A program made the position numbers and the translations under genes. 64,000 bases of DNA from assembly GCA_033855775.1 (NCBI GenBank), contig JAWVFT010000130.1:17784-81783 (forward strand), written 5' to 3'. Numbering within the stretch: position 1 is the stretch's first letter; every line of letters starts with the position of its first letter. The DNA comes from DASVTR01 sp033855775 (GTDB lineage: Bacteria; Acidobacteriota; Blastocatellia; Pyrinomonadales; Pyrinomonadaceae). The notes below the pieces were generated by a model that saw nothing but the letters and a program-made list of their open reading frames with translations, did no database searches and was not told the origin of the DNA. Below, in pieces: positions 35,144-42,880 of this stretch.

Positions 35144-36457
35144 TTAACGAGTGACTGCCGGACGCGAGCGATAACCGGGACGGGCGCGCACCACTACATC
35201 CTTGCGGCTGACCTTGACGTGAAGCTTGTGATACTTCCCGTCGCGCGCCGTCGCCTGCGGCGGATAATAACCGACGGAGTATTGCGTGCGCAGTTCGCCC
35301 GCAATCTTAGAGAAAGCTTCGCCAAGATAAAAGAGAGCGTCGGCGCGATAGAGCGAGCCGCCGGTTTCATTCGCCAGGTCGTTGAGGTAGGCGTCGGCTG
35401 TGTCGTAGAGCGCGTCGAGTTCGGCCTTGATGGTGTCGTTGGGACTGGGCTGGCGGTCCGGGTGGCGCGCGTCACGATTGTCTGGGTTGCGCTTGTCGTT
35501 TGAATCGTCGTCGGTCTTATCCTTGGTGACGCTGATGCCGCCGGGCCAGCGAATGCCCGTGGACGCGCCGGGCCGCCCCGTCGGCATGGGCAGCGGGCCG
35601 TCGTCTTCGCCGGGGAAAGTCTTTGGCGTCGTGCCGCGCCCGCTTGTGCCGCCGCCGAGAATGGAAGCGAGGTCAACGGCCTGAGCGTTGCGCGCCTGCT
35701 GGCGAGCGAGCCGCTCGACATCCTCGCGCGTCTCGTAGCGAATCGGATAGACGATGATGCCGGACTCTTGCAGAGCCTTGCGATTCTGGTCGTAGGTCGC
35801 GCGGTCGCTGTAAGAGTCAACGCCGTCCGTGAAGATGACGATGGCTTTGCGGCCCTTGATGCTGCGCAGTTTGCCGATGGCGAGCTTCATCGCATCGTAG
35901 AGCTTCGTGCCGCCGCCGGGGCGCGTCTCTTTGATGGCCCATTGAATGACGGCGCGGTCGCTGCTGAAGTCGCAGAGGTCACGAATTTGATTGTCGAAGG
36001 AGATGACTTTAACGCGGTCGCCAGCCTGCAACTCTTCCGTAAACTTGATGGCGGCGCGTTGAATCTGGCTGAGCTTTTCCTGCGTGCTGGCGCTGGTGTC
36101 GAGCATCAGGACGACGTGAAACGGCGCGGTCACTGTGTCGAAGTAAGCGACTTGCTGCTGCACGCCATCCTCGAAGATGGTGAACTCGTCCTGCCGCAAG
36201 TCCGCGACGTAGATGTCGCCGCGGTCGCTGGCGATGACGGGAATCGTGACCAGATTCGTCTCCACCTTGATAGCTTCGCTTTCGTCATCCTGCTCGTCGC
36301 TCGCCTGCGGCGTAGGCGTCGGCGCGGGCTGAGCTTTTTTCTGCGGCTGCGTTTCGGTCTTCTTCAGTGACGGCCCGGACTGCGCGCGGGCGAAGGAGGG
36401 CGCGAGCAACAACGCGATGATAAAGACGGAGAGCGAACGGGCGAGAGTGGCGCGCAT
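35144..36457 (-). CDS. Secreted VWFA-related protein (acidobacterial type)
   Basis: The 437-residue protein has a signal peptide (about 1-25, 'LAPSFARAQ') and a Lys/Pro-rich linker. The family core follows: 'VTIPVIASDRGDIYVADL', 'FTIFEDGVQQQVAYFD', and a vWA domain with an intact MIDAS 'MLDTSAST' and 'IFTDGVDSYSD'. A low-complexity Asp/Asn/Arg/Gly insertion lies at about 265-330, and the end has 'YSVGYYPP' and 'RARPGYRSR'. It is a paralogue of the gene at 70-1227 that keeps its metal site. A cell-surface or periplasmic binding role is likely, but the ligand is unknown. Confidence 0.88.
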   Translation of the reverse strand: MRATLARSLSVFIIALLLAPSFARAQSGPSLKKTETQPQKKAQPAPTPTPQASDEQDDESEAIKVETNLVTIPVIASDRGDIYVADLRQDEFTIFEDGVQQQVAYFDTVTAPFHVVLMLDTSASTQEKLSQIQRAAIKFTEELQAGDRVKVISFDNQIRDLCDFSSDRAVIQWAIKETRPGGGTKLYDAMKLAIGKLRSIKGRKAIVIFTDGVDSYSDRATYDQNRKALQESGIIVYPIRYETREDVERLARQQARNAQAVDLASILGGGTSGRGTTPKTFPGEDDGPLPMPTGRPGASTGIRWPGGISVTKDKTDDDSNDKRNPDNRDARHPDRQPSPNDTIKAELDALYDTADAYLNDLANETGGSLYRADALFYLGEAFSKIAGELRTQYSVGYYPPQATARDGKYHKLHVKVSRKDVVVRARPGYRSRPAVTR

Positions 36458-36734
36458 GGTTGAGCTTTAAACTCCTTCGGGTAAACTCAGGGTGTTTGTT
36501 CGGACAGTTCGCGCGGGCGTAAGCGTTCAACGATAGTTCACGCGCGGAAGCGTTGGCAATCTTATCTTAATTGACCTTCAGGGCTTCGATGTCACGGCGC
36601 GACAAAAGGGTTTGCCCGCAGAGCGAGCGCCGACGGAAACTTTTCGCGCTCGCGGCAAGCGACAATGCTTCCCTTGCCAGGGCTTTATTGACATAATCGC
36701 ACGCGCCGTTCTTATACGCGGAAAGGTCGTCTCC

Positions 36735-37391
36735 ATGAAAAGCTGGAAAAATCTGCTCGCCGATAAGCGCTTGCTGTTGGTGTTTGCCATCATCGTCTTT
36801 GCGCTGCTGGCGTCATGGTGCGAGAGCCGCATGCGGCGCGGCGAGCAACCGAGGCCCGCGCAGAATAACGGCCAACTCGCGGACGAGCGGCGACGCGAGC
36901 AAGGCCAGCAGAGCGGGCCGCCGCGCCAGATGAGAGAGATGCCGGAAGAGTTTGAGGGCGCGACCGAGGCCGTCGAGCAACTGAAGCCAGACCCGGCTCC
37001 GGCGGGGCCGGTCACGCTGCGAAAAATACGCACCGGCGACCATGATGATTTCGACCGCGTGGTCTTCGACTTCGAGGGCGACATGCCGCCCGGCTTTCGC
37101 GTCGAGTACGTGGACAAGCTCACGCGCAAGTGCGGCTCGGACGAGTTGAAGGTCTTGGGCGGGACGTGGCTGCTCGTGCGCATGACTCCGGCGCAATCAC
37201 GCGACGAGGCGGGGCGCACGAGCTTTCGCGGCTTCGAGCTTAACGAAGACCTGAAGGTCGTCAAGTTCATCCGGCCAGTCTGCGACGCCGGAGGCCAGCT
37301 TGAATGGCTCATCGAAGTCGCAGACCGCAAGCCTTACCGCGCCGCGATGCTGCGCGAACCCGCGCAGTTGGTCATAGACATCAAACATTGA
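36735..37391 (+). CDS. Membrane-anchored AMIN-like domain protein
   Basis: The 218-residue protein starts at 'MKSWKNLLADKRLLL' with AAAGG upstream, followed by one hydrophobic segment (about 12-28). An Arg/Gln-rich linker leads to an AMIN-like beta domain (about 90-218: 'FDRVVFDFEG', 'FRVEYVDKL', 'WLIEVADRKPYRAAML', 'QLVIDIKH'). AMIN domains target proteins to the peptidoglycan or septum. It is divergent from the VWFA gene next to it. Confidence 0.75.
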   Translation: MKSWKNLLADKRLLLVFAIIVFALLASWCESRMRRGEQPRPAQNNGQLADERRREQGQQSGPPRQMREMPEEFEGATEAVEQLKPDPAPAGPVTLRKIRTGDHDDFDRVVFDFEGDMPPGFRVEYVDKLTRKCGSDELKVLGGTWLLVRMTPAQSRDEAGRTSFRGFELNEDLKVVKFIRPVCDAGGQLEWLIEVADRKPYRAAMLREPAQLVIDIKH

Positions 37392-37458
37392 GCGGAGCGA
37401 GACAGATTGTGATGACAGCCGCGCTCTTAACCTTAAAACGAAACGGACGCTTGAACGG

Positions 37459-38016
37459 ATGATTGAAATTTACGTCAGCACGGATGTCGAGACGGACGGG
37501 CCAATCCCCGGCCCGCACTCGATGCTGAGCTTTGGTTCGGCTGCTTATCTGGCCGACAAAACGTTGGTCGCCACTTTCTCCGCCAACCTTGAGATGCTGC
37601 CGGGAGCGACGGGCGACCCGCGCACGATGAGTTGGTGGCAGACGCAGCCCGAAGCATGGGCGGCGTGCCGCCGTGACTTGCGGCCGCCGGAAGAAGCGAT
37701 GAAAGAGTATGTCAAGTGGTTGAAGGCTCTGCCGGGCAAGCCCGTCTTCGTCGGCTATCCGGTCGTCTTCGACTTCATGTTCGTCCACTGGTATCTCATC
37801 CGATTCGCGGGCGAGAGCCCGTTCTCCTTCGTCGGGCTTGACATCAAGACCTTTGCATGGACGATGCTCAAGATGAAGTTCCGCGAGACGTTGAAGTCTT
37901 CGATGCCGAAGCGCTGGTTTGATAATTTGCCGCACACGCACGAAGCGTTGGACGACGCCAAAGAGCAGGGCGCGCTCTTCTGCAACATGCTGGCCGAGCA
38001 CACGAAGAAAGGCTGA
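37459..38016 (+). CDS. DEDDh-type 3'-5' exonuclease-like protein
   Basis: The 185-residue protein has the exonuclease motifs in order: 'STDVETDGP' (DxE, about 8-11), 'VVFDFMFVHWYL' (second Asp) and 'HTHEALDDAKEQG' (His and Asp). This order suits a stand-alone RNase T/DnaQ-like nuclease that trims DNA or RNA 3' ends. It is in the same direction as the AMIN-like gene, 67 bp downstream, and its stop is close to the convergent selenoprotein gene. Confidence 0.8.
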   Translation: MIEIYVSTDVETDGPIPGPHSMLSFGSAAYLADKTLVATFSANLEMLPGATGDPRTMSWWQTQPEAWAACRRDLRPPEEAMKEYVKWLKALPGKPVFVGYPVVFDFMFVHWYLIRFAGESPFSFVGLDIKTFAWTMLKMKFRETLKSSMPKRWFDNLPHTHEALDDAKEQGALFCNMLAEHTKKG

Positions 38017-38072
38017 GCCGGATTTTCAGGGGCGGCGAGCGCGGCCACAGCCGTAGCGGCGCGCTGCAAGCT

Positions 38073-38306
38073 TCAAGCCGAGAGCGCGGCGCGGACGGCC
38101 AACAGAATTTGCTGCTCATCTGGAAAGCCGAGCCAGCTTTTCTTTGCGACGATGGCGTCGTCCACCCAGACGGTAAACTCGCCGCGCCCGCCTGCGATGA
38201 GGCCGACTTCGACGACGCCGAGTTCCCGCTTCAACAACTCCGCCACACGGGCGGCGCGCGGCAGATAGTTTCAAACCACGCAGTAGCGAATCGAAATTTG
38301 TTTCAT
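38073..38306 (-). CDS. SelW/Rdx-family selenoprotein (in-frame UGA = Sec)
   Basis: Reading the minus strand from ATG at 38304-38306 gives 77 codons and a TGA stop at 38073-38075. An internal TGA lies at 38271-38273. The product begins 'MKQISIRYCVVUNYLPRA' and continues '...GGRGEFTVWVDDAIVAK' and 'SWLGFPDEQQILLAVR', a clear Rdx/SelW thioredoxin-like fold. The UGA falls on the second redox position of the CxxC motif (Cys9, Sec12), and the reading frame and family match continue without damage after it. This makes selenocysteine far more likely than a nonsense mutation. A hairpin follows the UGA at the proper distance. The ribosome site is weak. An in-frame ATG at 38324 would add six residues. 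It is probably a thiol-disulfide or redox protein; its partner is unknown. Confidence 0.85.
38240..38254 (-). promoter_or_regulatory. Candidate bacterial SECIS hairpin
   Basis: On the minus strand CCGCC (38254-38250) and GGCGG (38244-38240) close a CGTGT loop, beginning 16 nt after the UGA. Bacterial SECIS elements place a small GU-containing apical loop about 16-37 nt after the UGA, which this fits. The lower stem was not modelled. Confidence 0.55.
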
Positions 38307-38369
38307 CCCACCGCCAACTTTCATCGAAGATAATCGAGATTGAAAAAACAAGCAGCAATCGAAACTTGT

Positions 38370-38397
38370 CCGGCGCTCTGCGAGCAGAGCGCGCCGG
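38370..38397. terminator. GC-rich hairpin upstream of the M16 gene
   Basis: CCGGCGCTCTGC (38370-38381) pairs with GCAGAG and CGCCGG (38384-38397), with a 2-nt bulge and a 2-nt loop. It lies in the 296-bp spacer between the divergent selenoprotein and M16 genes. I see no gene in that spacer. Confidence 0.5.
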
Positions 38398-38602
38398 GAA
38401 CCGCAAAGCGATGAAGACAGATTATCATGCGCCGCGCTGTTAATTTAAGAGCTTGAGCGGGCAGCGCGCGACGGCGCGTTTCTCTTTCGCTTGCGACGGT
38501 GGCTTGTGCCTTGCGCGCATAGCGCCGGATAGTTTAACTTCTCCTAGCCAATTGATAGATTTATGTTGTCGTTCCTTCGCATGTATCCAGTAAGAGGAGA
38601 AA

Positions 38603-41600
38603 ATGAGCATGGACGGGAGACGAAGACTTGCAGCGGTCTGTGTGTTTGCGTTCGCGGCGCTGGTGTTGGGATGGCCGCGCGCCTTGACCACGGCGAAAGC
38701 TGAGACTGAAGGAGAAAGAAGCGTAATGGCGCAGGAGCGATTGCCAGCCGGTGTCACCTTTGTGACGGAAGCGGACGGAATCCGCGAATACAAGTTAGAG
38801 AATGGGATGAAGGTCTTGCTCGCGGAGAATCGCGTCGCGCCGGTCGCCACGGTGATGGTGCTCTATCGCGTCGGCTCGCGCAACGAAGCCGTCGGCTACA
38901 CGGGCGCGACGCACCTGCTTGAGCACATGATGTTCAAGGGGACGCCGACCTTCAACAGCGCGAAGAACACGCAGATTGCCGCGACCCTGCAAAAGCTCGG
39001 CGCGGATTTCAACGCCACCACTTGGTACGACCGCACCAACTACTTCGAGACGATTCCGTCCGACCAGATTGAGTTGGCCGTCAAGCTCGAAGCAGACCGG
39101 ATGCGCAACTCGCTCATCGCCGACGCAGACCGTCAATCCGAGATGACGGTCGTGCGCAACGAGCTTGAGCGCGGGCAGAACGAGCCTTCCGAAGTCCTTG
39201 ACGAAGCCATCTACTCGACGGCCTTTCGTGAGCATCCCTATCATCATCCGACCATCGGCTGGCGCACGGATGTCGAAGGCGTCCCGACCGCGCGGCTCAA
39301 GGCTTTCTACGACACTTTCTATTATCCGAACAACGCGACCGCCATTCTCGTCGGCGACTTTGAACGCGCGGGCGCGCTCGAACTCCTCAACAAATACTTC
39401 GGCGCAATCGCGGCCTCGAAAGAGCCGATTCCGCAGGTCTACACGGAAGAGCCGCAGCAGCAGGGCGAGCGTCGTCTCATCATTCGTCGCGCGGGCGAAC
39501 TCGCCCTCGTGCAGATAGCCTTTCACACGCCCGGCGTGCTCGGACAGATGAACGTGCTCTCGCATGACGAACTGGCGAAGCGCGCCGCCGCGCCGCCTGA
39601 GCGCATAGACACCTACCCGCTCGTGATGCTGGCGGCGGCGATGTCCAACGGCGTGACGAGCCGCTTGTATCAAGCCCTGGTCGAAAAAGAGTTGGCCGTG
39701 GACGTGCGCGCCAACGCAGACCAGCATCGTGACCCCGGCTTGTTCAATATCTACGCGACGGTGCGTCCGGGCGTCGAGCCGAAGCGAGTTGAAGAGGTCA
39801 TCTTGAGCGAGATGGCGAAGGTCGCGACTGAAGGCTTGACGGCTGCCGAGGTCGAGAAAGCGCGCCAGCAGATTATCGCGCAGGTCGCCTTCAGCCGCGA
39901 CGGCACGAGCGAGGTCGCCTCGCAGATGTCCGAAGCCGAAGCGGTCGCCGACTGGCGTTTCTTCAGCACCTACGACGCGAGCATTCGCAAGGTGACAGCC
40001 GCCGACGTGCAGCGCGTCGCCCGCGCCTACTTCACCGAAGACAATCGCACCGTCGGCTACTTCATTCCGAAGCAGGCGGGCGGCGGCAGTGGTGGCGGCG
40101 AAGCGCAGAAGCCGAGCGGCATCGCAAGCCGCAAGGCAGCGCGCGGCGTGCAGTTTTATCACGAGCCGGGAACAAACGATGACGGCACGGCTCACGATGA
40201 GTCAGGCGAGCCGAGCAACAAGAAAGAGCGTGTCGGCGGCTCTGTGACGCCGCAGGCCAAAGAGCAGCGCGCCGTCTCTCCGCGCGGCGACAAGTCTTCG
40301 GATGCGGTCGAGGCCAACACGCCTGAGAGCGTCGGCCAGTCAAACTTTGCCGCGCGCGTCAATCGCACGCAGTTGCCAAACGGCTCGACTCTTCTCGTGC
40401 TTGAAAATCGCGCGACTCCGACCTTTTCGCTACGCGGCTCTTTCCGCGCCGGAGCCTATTTCGAGCCGCGCGACAAACCCGGCCTCGCGCAGATTACGGC
40501 CAGCATGCTTGAGCGCGGAACGAAGCGGCGCACCAAGCTGCAAATCGCCAGCGACCTCGAATCTGTCGGCGCTGAAATGGCTTTCTCGGCAGACCCTTTC
40601 GCCGTCAACATGGTGGCCCGCGCGCTCTCGAAAGACTTGCCGCTCGTCATGCGAACGCTGGCCGAAGAACTGCGCGAGCCTGCGTTTCCGGCTGACGAGT
40701 TGGAGAAGTTGAAGCAGCAAACCATCGCCGCGATTCAGGAGCAACAGGCGAGCACCAGTTTTCGCGCGCGCGAGAAATTGACCGAGTTGATTTTCGACCC
40801 GGCCAATCCTTTCTACATGCCGCCGGGCGAGAAGCTGACGCAGAGCATCAAGTCAATCACGGTTGACGACGTGCGCCGCTTCTACACGGAGCATTACGGC
40901 GGTCGCTCGCTGATTCTCTCCGTCTCCGGCGATGTCAACGCGGCGGAAGTGAAGCGGCAATTCGCGGAAGTCTTCGGCCCGTTCGCGGGGCCGGAGAGCA
41001 TTGACATCGACGTTATAGACTCGGAGCTGCAAACGGCCACGCGGCGCGAAGTCGTGCTCTTGAAAGACAAGGCCAACGTCGACATCCTGCTCGGCTCAGC
41101 CGCCCCTTTGCGCCGCGACTCGAAGGATTACTACGCGGCCCTGCTCGCCAACAGCGCGCTCGGCGAATCAACGCTCTCGTCGCGCCTCGGCCTACAGGTG
41201 CGCGACCGCGAGGGCTTGACCTACGGCATCTTCTCGCGTTTCCGCGCGCCGTCCTTGGCCGCGGGGCCATGGTACGTCGGCGTCTCCGTCAATCCGAACA
41301 ACGTCGAGAAGGCCATCAACTCGGCCTTGAACGTCCTGCGCGACTACGTGAAGAACGGCATTCGCGCCGACGAACTGGCGGACGAGAAATCTGCGGCCAT
41401 CGGCTTTTTCAAAGTCGGCCTCGCCACCAACGCGGGCATCGCGCAGGCTCTCTGGAACGCGGAGTATTACAAGCTCGGCCCTGACTACATCGACCGCTAC
41501 CCGCGGATTGTTCAGGCCGTGACGGTCGAGGAAGTCAACGGCGCGATTCGCAAATACTTCCGCCCGGACCAACTGACGGTCGTCATCGCCGGAGACTTCG

Positions 41601-41635
41601 AGGCAGCCAAGCCGGGCGCGGCTCCGACGAAGTAG
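38603..41635 (+). CDS. Fused two-domain M16 metallopeptidase, secreted
   Basis: The 1010-residue protein has a signal peptide-like start (about 1-35) after AAGAGGAGAAA. It holds two M16 halves. The first (about 60-490) has the inverted zinc motif HLLEH in 'THLLEHMMFKGTP', with Glu in 'VRNELERG'. A low-complexity linker of about 90 residues follows. The second half (about 590-1000) begins 'NRTQLPNGSTLLVLENR' and lacks HxxEH, as in the inactive partner domains of pitrilysin-like peptidases. It should degrade peptides in the periplasm. A canonical terminator follows. Confidence 0.92.
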   Translation: MSMDGRRRLAAVCVFAFAALVLGWPRALTTAKAETEGERSVMAQERLPAGVTFVTEADGIREYKLENGMKVLLAENRVAPVATVMVLYRVGSRNEAVGYTGATHLLEHMMFKGTPTFNSAKNTQIAATLQKLGADFNATTWYDRTNYFETIPSDQIELAVKLEADRMRNSLIADADRQSEMTVVRNELERGQNEPSEVLDEAIYSTAFREHPYHHPTIGWRTDVEGVPTARLKAFYDTFYYPNNATAILVGDFERAGALELLNKYFGAIAASKEPIPQVYTEEPQQQGERRLIIRRAGELALVQIAFHTPGVLGQMNVLSHDELAKRAAAPPERIDTYPLVMLAAAMSNGVTSRLYQALVEKELAVDVRANADQHRDPGLFNIYATVRPGVEPKRVEEVILSEMAKVATEGLTAAEVEKARQQIIAQVAFSRDGTSEVASQMSEAEAVADWRFFSTYDASIRKVTAADVQRVARAYFTEDNRTVGYFIPKQAGGGSGGGEAQKPSGIASRKAARGVQFYHEPGTNDDGTAHDESGEPSNKKERVGGSVTPQAKEQRAVSPRGDKSSDAVEANTPESVGQSNFAARVNRTQLPNGSTLLVLENRATPTFSLRGSFRAGAYFEPRDKPGLAQITASMLERGTKRRTKLQIASDLESVGAEMAFSADPFAVNMVARALSKDLPLVMRTLAEELREPAFPADELEKLKQQTIAAIQEQQASTSFRAREKLTELIFDPANPFYMPPGEKLTQSIKSITVDDVRRFYTEHYGGRSLILSVSGDVNAAEVKRQFAEVFGPFAGPESIDIDVIDSELQTATRREVVLLKDKANVDILLGSAAPLRRDSKDYYAALLANSALGESTLSSRLGLQVRDREGLTYGIFSRFRAPSLAAGPWYVGVSVNPNNVEKAINSALNVLRDYVKNGIRADELADEKSAAIGFFKVGLATNAGIAQALWNAEYYKLGPDYIDRYPRIVQAVTVEEVNGAIRKYFRPDQLTVVIAGDFEAAKPGAAPTK

Positions 41636-41668
41636 AAACGCCAACCGGAAGACGGGCTGGCTGAAGAA

Positions 41669-41724
41669 CGGGCTGAGACGAAGAGCTTCATTGTCATCAT
41701 CGTCTCAGCCCGCTTCCGCTTTTT
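41669..41724 (+). terminator. Rho-independent terminator after the M16 gene
   Basis: CGGGCTGAGACGA (41669-41681) pairs perfectly with TCGTCTCAGCCCG (41700-41712), followed by CTTCCGC and five T (41720-41724). Confidence 0.85.
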
Positions 41725-41815
41725 ACTGAGCTTCCGCTGTTCAGCCCGCGCACGCTTTGCGCGGGCCAACGCCGTTTGCGCCTCGCCGTCGCTTCTTGCG
41801 CTTCGTCTCTCTACT

Positions 41816-42595
41816 GTGACAGAATCCAGCCGTCAGATTTCCCGCGTCTGCTCGTCTGAACGGAGCATCTTCCTAGTGTTACTTCGTCCGCGCACGGCTT
41901 GCATCAATTGCAACAGCATCGCCCGCATCTTTGTGGTGGCGTTGCTGGCGTTTGCCTTGCTGGCCGGGATGCTGCCGTCGGGCGCGCTCTCCGCGTCGCA
42001 GGCGTGCCGGATGGCTTGCTGCGCGGGCAAGCCGCCCCACGAAGCCGGAGCATGCAACGCCGCGCTTCCGAGCGCAGAGCCGCTGACCCCGCCTTCGGAT
42101 GAAACGCAGGCCAGCGACGAGCATGCCGCTCATCATGACGACAGGCAGATGTCTGTCACCGTTGACCAGACCGCGACGGACGCGCACACGCCGTCCGGCC
42201 ACTGCGAGGCGACGAAGCAAACCGCATCTCAAACTCAAGCCGCGCCTCAACCTCAAGCTGCGCAGCATCAAGCGACAAAGCAATCTTCGGCGCGACCTCA
42301 AGCTGAGCAGCAGCAACACGCGGCGCGCTCATCTGCCCCGGCTGAGCAAGCAAGCTTCGCCGCAGACGTTTTCACCAAGCCTTGTTCGGAAGAATGCGCC
42401 GCCGTCGCGTTTGCGTTCGCGCAGTTGCGACGACCGCGCGCAGCCTTCGCTCATTCGTTCGCTCTCAAGCCAAGACCGCCGACGCTCATCTCTCGCGCCG
42501 ACCGTTTCCACACTCTTCCGCCTTCTTCCGCCGCGCATCGCAGGCAATCCAGCCCGCGCGGGCCTCCCATCTCGCTCGTCAACTTTTTCGCTTAA
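41816..42595 (+). CDS. Hypothetical membrane or exported protein, low complexity
   Basis: The frame is 259 residues from a GTG at 41816; a GTG at 41876 would place the hydrophobic segment ('FVVALLAFALLAGML') closer to the N-terminus and may be the real start. After it comes a Cys-rich stretch ('CRMACCAGKPPHEAGAC') with several His, then a Gln/Ala/Pro/Thr-rich region (about 120-190), then a Cys pair and a basic tail. The Cys/His content could bind metal. No ribosome site is obvious and I do not recognise the family. Confidence 0.45.
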   Translation: MTESSRQISRVCSSERSIFLVLLRPRTACINCNSIARIFVVALLAFALLAGMLPSGALSASQACRMACCAGKPPHEAGACNAALPSAEPLTPPSDETQASDEHAAHHDDRQMSVTVDQTATDAHTPSGHCEATKQTASQTQAAPQPQAAQHQATKQSSARPQAEQQQHAARSSAPAEQASFAADVFTKPCSEECAAVAFAFAQLRRPRAAFAHSFALKPRPPTLISRADRFHTLPPSSAAHRRQSSPRGPPISLVNFFA

Positions 42596-42654
42596 ACACC
42601 AACGGCCCCACGCCGCGCTCGTCCGTTTCGCGCTCGCTCTTTGTCTTGCTGCGA

Positions 42655-42690
42655 AGCGCGCGCCCTGCTCTTTTGGCAGGCGCGCTATTT
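42655..42690 (+). terminator. Hairpin with T-rich tail
   Basis: AGCGCGCGCCCTGC (42655-42668) pairs with GCAGGCGCGCT (42676-42686) with a 2-nt bulge, followed by ATTTT. It precedes the TonB-dependent receptor gene and ends the transcript of the previous gene. The rest of the 285-bp spacer shows no gene. Confidence 0.6.
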
Positions 42691-42880
42691 TCAAAGCGTC
42701 GCGCGCTATGGGCTTGTGACAACATTTGAAAGAGAGCGGAAGCCGTCGCGCCGTTCGCATCAGCGGCGACGATGATTGCTCGACACGAGCGAGCGCAGAG
42801 CGACTGCGTTCGGGCGCGAAAGAGTTCCGGCGCTTCTTTCTTTCTTTGACGAGCAAGCAGCTTTAACGGAGACAATTATC

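Noticed and set aside
36688..36718. TTGACA/TATACG promoter for the AMIN-like gene
   Set aside because: The start of transcription would fall within or after the ribosome site of the gene.
38073..38306. Reading the SelW-like gene as a pseudogene with a nonsense mutation
   Set aside because: The UGA falls exactly on the redox Cys/Sec position and no other damage is seen; selenocysteine is the simpler explanation.
42329..42856. Minus-strand frame across the end of 41816-42595 and the receptor leader
   Set aside because: Arg-rich shadow product of GC-rich sequence; it overlaps a terminator and the upstream gene.
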